The position numbers and the translations under genes are program-made. A stretch of 64,000 nt of DNA. It comes from Spirochaeta isovalerica (GTDB taxonomy: Bacteria; Spirochaetota; Spirochaetia; DSM-2461). Each line of letters begins with the position of its first letter. Position 1 is the first letter of the stretch. The notes under the pieces are model-generated. The model did no database searches, was not told the DNA's origin, and saw only the letters and a list, made by a program, of their open reading frames with translations. The stretch is from the NCBI RefSeq assembly GCF_014207565.1, contig NZ_JACHGJ010000010.1, forward strand, positions 100,756 through 164,755, in the 5' to 3' direction. Positions 38,729 through 47,713 of this stretch are shown piece after piece.

Positions 38729-41170
38729 ATGGAAGTACTCGATTTAACTAAGGAACAGAAGAAAACCGTCATGGCTCCCGGCTCTGTTCTGCTCATGCAG
38801 GGATCGGACAATCAGGCGGTATGCCTTCTCCACTCGGGACTGGCCGAGATCCTCTATCACGGAGAGAATAACAGCACCGATTTGAGAGTCGGATTGATCA
38901 AGGGGGAGTCACCCTTCGGTATCATCGGCATTATGAACAGGAAGGAGACGTCGCGGATTACGATCCGGACTGTTACAGAGTGCATTGTCAGTTCCCGGCC
39001 CATGAGGGAAGAGGAGCTCATCTCCAAAATCCAATCTGATTTCTCCTTCAATTTCAAAGTCCTGCGGACGCTTGTCTCCCGGATCGAGTCGACTATCTAT
39101 CTTTTCAATAATTATCGCTATCTCTGGCACAAATATGCTTCGATCGCCGATTCCATCGCCCTGGGTTGTGAATATCCCGAAATCAGCGGCTACAATGTGG
39201 CTATACGCCACGAATCCACTCTGGAAGAGTACGCGGGATATGTCAAACATCTTGTATCAGAAGCCCAGTTTCCCCATCCCGAAGCGTGGAGTTACAACCT
39301 TTTTCTGGGAAAGCTCCAGGATCAGCTGGGACTGTATGAAGACCAGGATAAAATCAGACTCGAGGATATGATCGATTATCAGCAGTTTCTCTTTATAAAA
39401 CGGATATTGAGAAAGAGCGATGCGGTACTGAAAGCCCTTTTTCAAAAAGACGAACCCTCCAATCAGTACATATTCGAGTTTCTGGGGAAAGTTCTGGAAA
39501 CCATGATGAAAACCAATATGGGACTGGCTTCCATAATCGATAATCTGATCAATATCCTCTACCGGGAAGACGGATGGGTCATGAAACTTCTGAAGGAACA
39601 GAACCGGGATGATCCGAAAATCCGCTCTTTTTTTCATTTCCTGGCCAAATTCACCTGGCGCTGCCGCAAGGATACAGAGAGTCTTTTAGGCAAAGATCTC
39701 TTCAGGGAATATGATGTCTTCAAGCACTTGAAACCTTTTCATGATCTTGATCTGTCTGCGGAAGCCCCGGAGAAGAAACAGACTGAAGTTAAGATGAATG
39801 GGGGAAGCCGGCTGAACAAGTACAAGGGACTGTTATCCCGCATACTCGATTTTGCTGAACTGCCTCAGGGGGATCGTGAGGAATTCCTCAATCTGATGGA
39901 AAAATTCCGCAACAGCAAAGACCGCCTCTCCAATGATAAGGCCATGGCGGAGCTGAGGAAAAAGATTTCCGAGCGCTACTGGAAAATTTATGAAATCTGC
40001 TTCCTCAAGATAATTGACTCCGACTTGAAGGGTTTTGTTCCCGGAATTATGCTCCATTTCGGTCTTATCGATGAACGACTGGTTTCCCAGAGGGACCTGG
40101 CGGTCATGGATGCCTTTTATTCGGGAAACCTCTTTGTGGATGATTCGGTCCCGATTATGACTCTGCCTTATTTTCTGGAAAAGATATACCGCTCCGAGAG
40201 AGAACCGTCGATTACCGATATGGGCGACAGTTTCCGGACCCAGCTGAAAAAACAGGAGAAGATGACCGAAGGGCAGAAAGATAAGATTTATGTCTACGAA
40301 AATACCGCCGAAGACCGGGTCCGTTTTGAAATCCGCAAAATCGCCCGGGAGATGGGCGGGATTCTCTACGGCAACAAAAGCAAAGCGGTCCCCTTCCTCT
40401 GTACGGAAACAATTGCCGGGGATCTCAGGAGGACGCTGATTGAACCGGAAAAACTGGTGTCCATGCTGGATAAAATCAGAGAGCGCGATTTCTCCCTGTT
40501 TTTCCGGGAAGTCATGTTCAAACATGAACTGGGGGCCGATTTCATACAACAGGAAGTTCCCCCTCTCTTTGTGCTCTATCCGCTTGCCGGTTCAAGAGGT
40601 CTGATCTGGCAGGAACTGGACGGCACAAGAAAGGATACGCCGGGCCGCTTTTTCTTTCCCCTTTCCTTCAGCGAGAAATTATACGATACCCTTGTTTACC
40701 AACTTGCTTCGTTCCGCTGGGAACTGCAGAAAACAATCGCCGGCCATAACTGGACCGACCCTGTGGAAGGGGGGATGGTCGGGGCTTACTACGATTATAT
40801 CCAGTTCTATAAAAAGAATAACAACATTACTCCTGAAGCCAAAAAGCGGCTTGAGGAATTCATCAAGAAAACCCGGTCCGATAAAGACCGGTTTGCCAGA
40901 GACTATATGACCTGGATCGATTATGAATTCGATGGCAAAATCAGGCTGAACGGAGCGGCACGGGAAGTGTTTTACCGCTTCTGTCCCTTTCCGTCGTCCG
41001 TCCGTGAAAAGTTTGCATCGAAACCGCTTTATTCCTCTCTGGACAACCGTTTCAAGAAACGGCGGAAAGACGATATCCTTAAATTGAAAACGCGCTTTAT
41101 CAAATACGAGAAGAAGAACAAAGTTGTTCCGCTGGAACTCCAGGGCTTTATGATGTATCTGGAAGAGTAA
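38729..41170 (+). CDS. large protein with N-terminal cyclic-nucleotide-binding-like domain
   Basis: An 813-residue soluble protein. Residues 1-110 resemble a cyclic-nucleotide-binding (Crp-like) beta-roll (APGSVLLMQGSDNQAVCLLHSG, GESPFGIIGIM), although the phosphate-binding cassette is not clearly conserved. The remaining 700 residues are mostly helical and charged, with no domain that I recognise and no HTH. It may be a spirochaete-restricted regulator or scaffold. Confidence 0.65.
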   Translation: MEVLDLTKEQKKTVMAPGSVLLMQGSDNQAVCLLHSGLAEILYHGENNSTDLRVGLIKGESPFGIIGIMNRKETSRITIRTVTECIVSSRPMREEELISKIQSDFSFNFKVLRTLVSRIESTIYLFNNYRYLWHKYASIADSIALGCEYPEISGYNVAIRHESTLEEYAGYVKHLVSEAQFPHPEAWSYNLFLGKLQDQLGLYEDQDKIRLEDMIDYQQFLFIKRILRKSDAVLKALFQKDEPSNQYIFEFLGKVLETMMKTNMGLASIIDNLINILYREDGWVMKLLKEQNRDDPKIRSFFHFLAKFTWRCRKDTESLLGKDLFREYDVFKHLKPFHDLDLSAEAPEKKQTEVKMNGGSRLNKYKGLLSRILDFAELPQGDREEFLNLMEKFRNSKDRLSNDKAMAELRKKISERYWKIYEICFLKIIDSDLKGFVPGIMLHFGLIDERLVSQRDLAVMDAFYSGNLFVDDSVPIMTLPYFLEKIYRSEREPSITDMGDSFRTQLKKQEKMTEGQKDKIYVYENTAEDRVRFEIRKIAREMGGILYGNKSKAVPFLCTETIAGDLRRTLIEPEKLVSMLDKIRERDFSLFFREVMFKHELGADFIQQEVPPLFVLYPLAGSRGLIWQELDGTRKDTPGRFFFPLSFSEKLYDTLVYQLASFRWELQKTIAGHNWTDPVEGGMVGAYYDYIQFYKKNNNITPEAKKRLEEFIKKTRSDKDRFARDYMTWIDYEFDGKIRLNGAAREVFYRFCPFPSSVREKFASKPLYSSLDNRFKKRRKDDILKLKTRFIKYEKKNKVVPLELQGFMMYLEE

Positions 41171-41337
41171 AGTGATGACAAATGTCATGTTGTGAACGTG
41201 ACGAAAGGGTAGTATCATTTTCCCGATGCTTAAGGAAGGGAAACCGGTCGGACTTATCCGGACGGCATTTATCATTGTCAATTACTCAACGCTCCTCTTT
41301 GTTTCTCTGGTCATTTACAGAACCACTTGCCAGTCTC

Positions 41338-41386
41338 GGCGTTGCCCAAATACTCATTTACTTACGTAAACTCCGTTTTGGGCGCC
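41338..41386. repeat. nested inverted repeat of unknown function
   Basis: GCCCAAA pairs with TTTGGGC and, inside it, TTTAC pairs with GTAAA, with a flanking GGC/GCC pair that could extend the outer stem across a bulge. It lies in a 310-base gap (41171-41480) between two gene ends where I see no convincing gene. Confidence 0.5.
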
Positions 41387-41433
41387 TTGATACTGAAAAA
41401 AATAATTTGTTTAACAGCAATTACAAAGTAGTT

Positions 41434-41479
41434 CCGGAGCCCGGTTTCCTCCTTTCTCCGGGTTCCGGGACGTTTTTTT
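41434..41479 (+). terminator. Rho-independent terminator
   Basis: CCGGAGCCCGG pairs with CCGGGTTCCGG (G-T pairs allowed), and is followed after GACG by seven T. It is 260 bases downstream of the preceding + strand gene, so a non-coding 3' segment (including the nested inverted repeat) would be transcribed. Confidence 0.75.
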
Positions 41480-41480
41480 A

Positions 41481-42065
41481 TCAGCGGAGGAAGGGGATGG
41501 AGAGAATGTAACGGCACGGTTGCTCCTGAAGGGCTCTGAGAGCATTGCGAATTCCCTGAACAAAACAGATAATGCCCAGAGCGATGAGCGGAACAATTCC
41601 CGAAAGGCTTATTATTACGGCAAGCGCATCGGACAAATCTCCTGATTTTTCGAGAAAGATAAGCAGCGCGGGCATAAGCACCGTATAGAGAATGACCGTT
41701 CCGAAAAGAAGAATTGTCATGGTTATCTGGAAGTTGAGAACCATGCGTCCGTGATCATCGATCTTCAAACTGCTCTTTTTCCTGAAGGACCAGATGAGCA
41801 GAGGGATGATAAGTATGGCCAGAACCGAACTGACGTGCATAAGAGTGATCCAGAAGAGTTCGCCCTTTTCATCATCAGTATAAAAATCGAATTCCAGAAT
41901 ATTGCTAAGATTGTTGAGTGTGAATGAACGGGGATCGACTTCGCCGCTCTCTATCCTCTGAATGGTCCTTGTGCTGACCTCGCACAACTCCGCCAGCTTT
42001 TCCTGAGTCATACCTTTTTTCAACCTCAGGTCCGCTACAGTTTTTCCTATTTCCGGCTGTTTCAT
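41481..42065 (-). CDS. XRE-type regulator fused to a membrane domain
   Basis: A 194-residue protein. Residues 8-60 form a Cro/CI-type helix-turn-helix (LRLKKGMTQEKLAELCEVST then RTIQRIESGE). Residues 70-175 contain three membrane helices with a DUF4870-like pattern. Such proteins probably sense at the membrane and bind DNA. Their targets are unknown. Confidence 0.8.
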   Translation of the reverse strand: MKQPEIGKTVADLRLKKGMTQEKLAELCEVSTRTIQRIESGEVDPRSFTLNNLSNILEFDFYTDDEKGELFWITLMHVSSVLAILIIPLLIWSFRKKSSLKIDDHGRMVLNFQITMTILLFGTVILYTVLMPALLIFLEKSGDLSDALAVIISLSGIVPLIALGIICFVQGIRNALRALQEQPCRYILSIPFLR

Positions 42066-42162
42066 AATCAGACTCCTTAAAATAATCTGATTTCAATATG
42101 CTCCTATCAGGTTCAGCAGGCCATGTCGTAAGGGCGACATTGACCCGACATTTGATCATTCA

Positions 42163-42549
42163 TTAGTCCCAGACATATTTCCAGGTACCGCCGGGTTGTC
42201 TTTTCCAGACCGTGTGGAAGATTCCCCGGGCTTCTACAGGTTTGTTTTCATCTGAAAGAGCGGCAAAAACGTAGTTCCCGTAGGTCCAGGCCATGTCTCC
42301 CGATTCTGCCACATCAACGTAATCGGGACTCCAGGTAAGTTGGACATCCTTTAGAGTCTGGTTGTCGTAGTATTCAGCTATTCCCGCTTTTCCCCGGTAA
42401 ATGCGGTTGTTCCGGTTTATGACGGCCCCATCATCGGCATAGGTGAGAAAGGCTTCGGCTATTCCCCTTTCCGCTGCCAGACGGCAGAAAGCCGCTTCCG
42501 TATCCTTTATTTCTTTAATGAGATCTGCTTTATCAAATTTGTCAGCCAT
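42163..42549 (-). CDS. SnoaL/DUF4440-like protein (NTF2 fold)
   Basis: A 128-residue protein with the NTF2-like pattern: helix with FLTYADDGAVINRNNRIYRG then GKAGIAEYY, and C-terminal strands GIFHTVWKRQPGGTWKYVWD. Either a small hydrolase/isomerase or a ligand-binding protein. It lies upstream of the XRE gene on the same strand. Confidence 0.75.
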   Translation of the reverse strand: MADKFDKADLIKEIKDTEAAFCRLAAERGIAEAFLTYADDGAVINRNNRIYRGKAGIAEYYDNQTLKDVQLTWSPDYVDVAESGDMAWTYGNYVFAALSDENKPVEARGIFHTVWKRQPGGTWKYVWD

Positions 42550-42617
42550 AAATTAATTATAGATCAGATCCTTTTTAAACTTAACAAAAGAAGCCTTATT
42601 CCCTATATAATATAGAC

Positions 42618-43346
42618 ATGAAAATATCAATCATACATCTTTTCTGGATTATCCTGGCGCTCTTCAATCTTATAATACAGATTTCCTATTTTCTCAAAGA
42701 TGACAGCTCCTTTCTCTATCTGGGTAAGAGAATTACAACTCCCGCTCTGCTCTTCAGCGGTATGGCCATGCTTCTTTTTTACAATGAAAGCTCATCGTTT
42801 CTTCCGATTCTCCTACTGGGATTGATGGGACTGGGTGAAATAGGGATAGAGGGATCTTCAGTCGTCGAAGACAGGGGAGAAAAAGCAAAACCATCTATTG
42901 TCGGCAATATGATTGTTACAGTAGCGGGAGTTATATTTCTTGCCGTCAATATAATTCTGGGTCTCTCTCTGTTTCCCCATAAATCTTTTCATGTCCTGGC
43001 TGTTTCGTTCGGTATAAGCCTTGTAGTCTTCATGCTGATCAATCATTTTCTGGAGCTCCGTTTCAAACCGGATAGCGGAATAAAATTTCAGACAAGGATC
43101 TATTCTCTCGGACTGATAATCCTGTTCACAGGAGCATTGGCTGATCTGTACAGCGGGTTGAGCTCTACAGGACTGGCTGCAATGATCCTGAGTATTTCCG
43201 ATACACTTGTGCTGATAAGAATGTCCGCCGGCTTTGATAAAAGTAAAAACCGTGAGAGATACATTCTATTCGGCTTTCTGCTGATAATTTTGCTGCTCTA
43301 TTACTTTTACATGGCCGTACTGATAAATTCCGGTCATTCCTTCTAA
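42618..43346 (+). CDS. YhhN-like integral membrane protein
   Basis: A 242-residue protein with about eight hydrophobic helices. The segment GKRITTPALLFSGMAMLLF and the later SISDTLVLIRMSAGF resemble the YhhN (lysoplasmalogenase) pattern with its conserved Ser-Asp near the seventh helix. Assignment is by pattern only. Confidence 0.55.
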   Translation: MKISIIHLFWIILALFNLIIQISYFLKDDSSFLYLGKRITTPALLFSGMAMLLFYNESSSFLPILLLGLMGLGEIGIEGSSVVEDRGEKAKPSIVGNMIVTVAGVIFLAVNIILGLSLFPHKSFHVLAVSFGISLVVFMLINHFLELRFKPDSGIKFQTRIYSLGLIILFTGALADLYSGLSSTGLAAMILSISDTLVLIRMSAGFDKSKNRERYILFGFLLIILLLYYFYMAVLINSGHSF

Positions 43347-43398
43347 ATCTATGTGATACAATATGGTTAATTTTGCATAACCAAGGATTAAAAATATA

Positions 43399-43890
43399 AT
43401 GAAATATGAAATAAGAAATGCTCTGGAAAGCGATGCCTCTCAGATCCTTCAATTTATAAAAGAACTGGCAGATTACGAAAAAGCGCCCGATCAGGTTTCT
43501 GCAACCGTGGAAGATATACGGACTTCTCTGTTCGGAGACGGTGCAACGGCCCATGCCCTTATTTGCGAATCGGAAAAGGACGCGGTTGGTTTTGCTGTAT
43601 ATTTCTACAATTATTCGACATGGCAGGGGAAGCGGGGATTATACCTCGAAGATCTGTATATTACACCGGAATACCGGGGAAAAGGAGCCGGCGGTGCCCT
43701 GTTGAAATATCTTGCACGAAAAGCCGTGAAGGAGCAATGCGGCCGCTTCGAATGGAGTGTTCTGGACTGGAATGAACCGGCAATCGGATTTTACAAATCT
43801 ATCGGTGCGATTCCTAAAGAGGGATGGATAGGCTATCAGCTTGCCGGAGAAGCCTTGCTGAATTATGGGAAAATCGAGGATGATGAATAA
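43399..43890 (+). CDS. GNAT acetyltransferase, diamine/spermidine acetyltransferase-like
   Basis: A 163-residue GNAT. The acetyl-CoA motif is PEYRGKGAGGALLKYLA near residues 93-109. The segments YNYSTWQGKRGLYLEDLY and FEWSVLDWNEPAIGFYKSIGA closely follow the SAT1 (SSAT) subfamily. It likely acetylates polyamines or related small amines. The next gene starts within its stop codon. Confidence 0.85.
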   Translation: MKYEIRNALESDASQILQFIKELADYEKAPDQVSATVEDIRTSLFGDGATAHALICESEKDAVGFAVYFYNYSTWQGKRGLYLEDLYITPEYRGKGAGGALLKYLARKAVKEQCGRFEWSVLDWNEPAIGFYKSIGAIPKEGWIGYQLAGEALLNYGKIEDDE

Positions 43891-44390
43891 TGAGTCTTAA
43901 GTTGAAGCCTTTCAGTCCACTTGACGGAAAGAAGGAATGGGAACTGATTCAGAAAATCGGGGAAGGGGAAAACGGATTTATGAACGACGGATTCGGCATC
44001 CCTTTTGAATCTTTTGACGGATACATTTTAAAAAATGTCGAAATGTCGAACGGCATCAATCTAAAATCTCATCTTGTACCGCAGACATCTTACTGGCTGA
44101 CAGACGGGGAGACGCTGATGGGGTATGGAAAAATCCGGCACTACCTGAATGAAGCCCTGTTAAAAAAAGGAGGCCATATAGGATATTGTGTTGCACCGGA
44201 ATTCAGAGGAGAGGGATACGGGAAAGAGTTGTTAAAGCTCCTACTGGAAAGAGCGAGATATAAAGGGATCGATTCAGCTTTGATTACATGCAGCAGCGGA
44301 AATATCAGTTCGCAAAGAGTGATTCAGGCAAACGGGGGTATTCTGCAGAAGGCTGATGAGAATGATCATTGGTACTGGGTTCATTTATAA
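43890..44390 (+). CDS. GNAT acetyltransferase
   Basis: A 166-residue GNAT with acetyl-CoA motif PEFRGEGYGKELLKLLLERA near residues 108-127 and NISSQRVIQANGGIL near the end. The start overlaps the upstream GNAT stop by one base (TAATG), so the two are co-translated. It is the last gene of normal base composition before the integron array. Confidence 0.85.
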   Translation: MSLKLKPFSPLDGKKEWELIQKIGEGENGFMNDGFGIPFESFDGYILKNVEMSNGINLKSHLVPQTSYWLTDGETLMGYGKIRHYLNEALLKKGGHIGYCVAPEFRGEGYGKELLKLLLERARYKGIDSALITCSSGNISSQRVIQANGGILQKADENDHWYWVHL

Positions 44391-44409
44391 TTCAGAATGT
44401 CAGGCGATA

Positions 44410-44430
44410 CTTATACTGATTCAGTATAAG
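44410..44430. repeat. perfect palindrome at the left boundary of the array
   Basis: CTTATACTGA-T-TCAGTATAAG, two 10-base perfect arms around one base, immediately after the GNAT stop. Confidence 0.6.
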
Positions 44431-44439
44431 TTATAAAAA

Positions 44440-44477
44440 TCGAATACTTATATCGAATTAATTATAGATAAGTACGA
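44440..44477. repeat. bulged inverted repeat near the array boundary
   Basis: TCG-AA-TACTTAT pairs with ATAAGTA-CGA, leaving two unpaired bases on one arm. Such extrahelical bases also occur in folded attC sites, so this may be an attC or attI relic; it could equally be an AT-rich regulatory palindrome. Confidence 0.4.
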
Positions 44478-44545
44478 TATTTGTTAATTGTACTGCAGAA
44501 GAGATATCGACTTCAGGAAATTCAGAGAACTGGATAATAAGTTAC

Positions 44546-44552
44546 GTTATAT
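44546..44552 (+). other. left boundary core site (attI-like or insertion point)
   Basis: GTTATAT, the same core heptamer as the R' box of attC-1, located 25 bases before the first cassette gene. There is no full attC upstream. It is either the attI-like site or the point where a cassette integrated at a secondary site. Confidence 0.5.
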
Positions 44553-44570
44553 ATACAGAATGGAGAATAG

Positions 44571-46241
44571 ATGTCAATTTTTGAAACAAAAGATAAAATA
44601 AAAGACTTTGTTAAAACAGCTACACCTTCAGTTCTTGCTATAAAAGGGGATTGGGGTGTAGGTAAGACATATACTTGGAATCAGGAATTATATAAAAATA
44701 AAGCGAATATACAACTTAAAAAGTATTCTTATGTTTCTTTATTTGGTTTAAATTCATTATCTGATTTCAAAAACTCTATTTTCCAAAACTCAATCTCAAC
44801 AAATATAATTGGCAAAAACCCATCACTAGATTCTTTTAAAGAAAATATTAAGGAATTTTCATTTCTTGGAACAAGAAACTTTATAAGTAAATTTAATAAA
44901 ACATCTTTTTCAGAAAATTTTGCACCATTTTTAGAATCCCTATCATTTGTTTCAATTAAGGAAACACTGATATGTATTGATGACTTGGAAAGAAGAGGTG
45001 ATGATTTAAAAATAAAAGATATTCTTGGATTAATATCTATTTTAGTAGAACAGAAAAAATGTAAAATTGTATTAATTTTTAATCATAAGAAAATAGATGA
45101 TGAAACCTATGACGAATTTAGAGAGAAAGTAATCGATTATGAATTATTATACAATCCTACTCCTTTAGAATGCTCAAACATTGTATTTAACGTTCAAAAT
45201 GATAATATAGAAAAAATAAAAGACATTACAACTTCATTAAAACTAACAAATATTCGAATACTAATAAAAATTGAAAAAATGTATTATGATTTGGAAAAAT
45301 ATTTGAATAATATTGAAAAAGAAGTAGTTGATCAAATAATAAATACACTTATTATTTCAACTTGCTCCTTCTATATCAAAGATAAAACATTCCCAGATAT
45401 CGATTTCTTATTAAAACGGAACAATTATTTTTCTTTATCAAAAAGCGATAAAGAGGAAGAAGTTGTTGATCGTTGGAATTTATTATTAAAAAACTATGGA
45501 TATATATATACTGATGAATTAGATCGTGAAATTATTAATAGTGTCATGATTGGATATTTTATAGACAATAAAATAGAAAAACAAATCGAAGTAAAAAATA
45601 ATGAAATTAAAAAGAAAAAATCCCAAGATTCATTCTTCAATTCTTGGGAATTGTATCATAATTCGTTAAAAGATAATCAGGAAGAAGTAGTAAATTCTAT
45701 TTATGACTCTTTTCTTGAGAATGCATTAGAAATTAGTATAGGGAATCTTCAAGGTACTTTCAATTTACTTAATGAGTTGGATTGCGAAGAAAAAGCACGT
45801 AATATAGTAATGAAGTACATTGATGTTAGAAAAAATAATCCAGAATCTTTAAATCTAAAAACCATTGATTCATTTAGAGATATCACAAATCCTTATATAA
45901 TTGAACAATTCAATAAAAGTTATGCAGACCTCAAAACTTTTGATGATCCTGAAACAACAATTGAAAAAGTAACAGAAAGTCATGGATTTACTGAAGATGC
46001 AGAAATCGTGTTATCAAATCTTACTGAATCTGATTTTGTTAGATTATTGAAAAGCTATGATAGTAGCGATACCGATAAAAAAATCGCAGGATTACTGAGG
46101 ATTGGAGAACTATCACCTCAAACAGAAAGACGAAGCAAGATTTACAACAATTTACGTAATGCACTAATAAAGATTGGTAATGAAAGTAAAATAAATCGGA
46201 GACGTGTCAAAAAATTTGGAATAAAAATTGAAGATACATAA
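44571..46241 (+). CDS. cassette 1: KAP-like P-loop NTPase, candidate defence gene
   Basis: A 556-residue protein. Walker A is GDWGVGKT at residues 26-33, and Walker B is LICIDD near 133-138, followed by LERR and a sensor-like VLIFNHKK near 167. This is the pattern of KAP-type or related STAND-like P-loop NTPases, which are frequent in phage-defence islands. No membrane helices are seen. The C-terminal 350 residues are helical with no recognised effector. Its codon use is far more AT-rich than the chromosomal genes upstream. Defence is inference from family and context. Confidence 0.75.
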   Translation: MSIFETKDKIKDFVKTATPSVLAIKGDWGVGKTYTWNQELYKNKANIQLKKYSYVSLFGLNSLSDFKNSIFQNSISTNIIGKNPSLDSFKENIKEFSFLGTRNFISKFNKTSFSENFAPFLESLSFVSIKETLICIDDLERRGDDLKIKDILGLISILVEQKKCKIVLIFNHKKIDDETYDEFREKVIDYELLYNPTPLECSNIVFNVQNDNIEKIKDITTSLKLTNIRILIKIEKMYYDLEKYLNNIEKEVVDQIINTLIISTCSFYIKDKTFPDIDFLLKRNNYFSLSKSDKEEEVVDRWNLLLKNYGYIYTDELDREIINSVMIGYFIDNKIEKQIEVKNNEIKKKKSQDSFFNSWELYHNSLKDNQEEVVNSIYDSFLENALEISIGNLQGTFNLLNELDCEEKARNIVMKYIDVRKNNPESLNLKTIDSFRDITNPYIIEQFNKSYADLKTFDDPETTIEKVTESHGFTEDAEIVLSNLTESDFVRLLKSYDSSDTDKKIAGLLRIGELSPQTERRSKIYNNLRNALIKIGNESKINRRRVKKFGIKIEDT

Positions 46242-46368
46242 CAATCGAATGAACGAAGACAGAGTCTTTGGCACAGCATCTGCTCGCCGCTTCGCTCTGA
46301 GGCAAATGCAGCGCCAATCCTTACGCTCCGCTCCAGGAACGAGTCTGCTTGTTATTCGGGCGTTATAT
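46236..46368 (+). other. attC-1
   Basis: R'' ACATAAC, L'' GAATGAAC, L' GTTATTC and R' GTTATAT enclose an imperfect palindrome of about 133 bases. Cut point after G 46362. The central part carries smaller hairpins. The reading frame that runs through this site is not a gene. Confidence 0.88.
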
Positions 46369-46432
46369 TCGTTTATTAATAAACTATTAAAAAAATCTTT
46401 ATATTTCATAAAATCGAGATTAGTATATACAA

Positions 46433-47551
46433 ATGAAGATAAAATTAATTATAGCTATGCTGCTGTTACAGCTCTCTATTTACCCAGATGATATTCGTAT
46501 TCAGGAAGTTGATAATTATAATTGGGAAGCCACAGCAGTAATAAATAATACAAATACATATTTATATTTTGACTTCACATCTTCAAATCAGAGTGTAAAA
46601 GTTATTGAAAAAGATTTATTTTTGAATATTATTTCAGAAAATGCATTTAAATATAAGCTTTTTTTTGATGAATATCCTAGGCATATTTATATTTATGATA
46701 CTGATATTGAAGAACCAATATATTCTATTGAATATTTTGAAGGAAACTATATTTTAAAAATGAATCAAATCAGTGCAAATCCTAAGACATTAATTTCTTT
46801 TGATTCTGTGAAAAATAATTATGTTCGTTTATTTATGCAGGGTGTATTAAACTATGACAGAGTAAGATTGAGAACTGCACCTAATTTAGAAGCAAAGCAA
46901 ATTGATTCATTAATGAAGGGTGATGTTGTTAAAATTCTAAATAGATCTGATTACCAGATGAAAATCAATGAAATGAATTCATTTTGGTTTAAAGTTCAAA
47001 CGCAATCTGGTCTTGTTGGATGGACATATGGCTATTTTATGGAACTTGGAAAAGTAATTAATAGCAATAACACTCTAAATACTTTTATATTTCAGAAATT
47101 TGTGAATTTAGATCAAGGTTCGAATCAGAGATTCTATTTTTATAAAAATAATAAATTGGTTAGTGATTCAGGTTGGATTAAGAATAACCAGATTTATCTG
47201 TTTGAAAATCAAAATAGATTAGTGTCTTTAAGTGATAACTATAGAGATTGGGTGTCCAATCAGAATACAAATTTCGAAGCGCCTCCCTTAATATATATTT
47301 TTGATTTTAGCGGGGAACTTATAAACGAAATAGAAATTAATAATATGATTTTATATATTAATAGAATTAAAGATTCCTCCCTATTCTATCAAGTTGTTGA
47401 AAATGGTCTCGATTCAAACCAAATATGGTCTAATAAATGTATTATTTATAATCATGATGGAATAATTGTGAATGAGACAATATTCAACGATTCTGATTCG
47501 ATTTTTGAATTTGAATATATGGGTAAACAATATCGTATTAAATTGAATTAA
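46433..47551 (+). CDS. cassette 2: secreted SH3b-domain protein
   Basis: A 372-residue protein with an N-terminal signal peptide (residues 1-18). Residues 145-205 match a bacterial SH3 domain (DRVRLRTAPNLEAKQI, VGWTYGYFMELGK), which usually binds cell-wall or protein partners. The flanking N- and C-terminal regions are not recognised. It lies about 70 bases after the cassette start. Confidence 0.75.
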   Translation: MKIKLIIAMLLLQLSIYPDDIRIQEVDNYNWEATAVINNTNTYLYFDFTSSNQSVKVIEKDLFLNIISENAFKYKLFFDEYPRHIYIYDTDIEEPIYSIEYFEGNYILKMNQISANPKTLISFDSVKNNYVRLFMQGVLNYDRVRLRTAPNLEAKQIDSLMKGDVVKILNRSDYQMKINEMNSFWFKVQTQSGLVGWTYGYFMELGKVINSNNTLNTFIFQKFVNLDQGSNQRFYFYKNNKLVSDSGWIKNNQIYLFENQNRLVSLSDNYRDWVSNQNTNFEAPPLIYIFDFSGELINEIEINNMILYINRIKDSSLFYQVVENGLDSNQIWSNKCIIYNHDGIIVNETIFNDSDSIFEFEYMGKQYRIKLN

Positions 47552-47561
47552 AATATGGAGA

Positions 47562-47697
47562 ATATAACAATCGAATGAACAGAGACCGAGTCTTTTGTCA
47601 GGGTATCTGCTGCTCCACTTCGTTCCGAAGCAAATACCCCGCCAAATTCTTTCGCTTCGCTTCAGAAACGAGTCGGCTCGTTATTCGGGCGTTAAAT
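47562..47697 (+). other. attC-2
   Basis: R'' ATATAAC (matches the TTATAT start of cassette 2), L'' GAATGAAC, L' GTTATTC, R' GTTAAAT. Closely related to attC-1 and attC-9. Cut point after G 47691. Confidence 0.9.
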
Positions 47698-47713
47698 TGA
47701 CTAAGGAGTATAA

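Noticed and set aside
41182..41511. Possible gene after the 813-residue protein
   Set aside because: It crosses a nested inverted repeat and a strong terminator; the composition is not protein-like.
46228..46491. Open frame running across attC-1
   Set aside because: It consists largely of the attC palindrome and overlaps two genes; attC sites often stay open by base composition.
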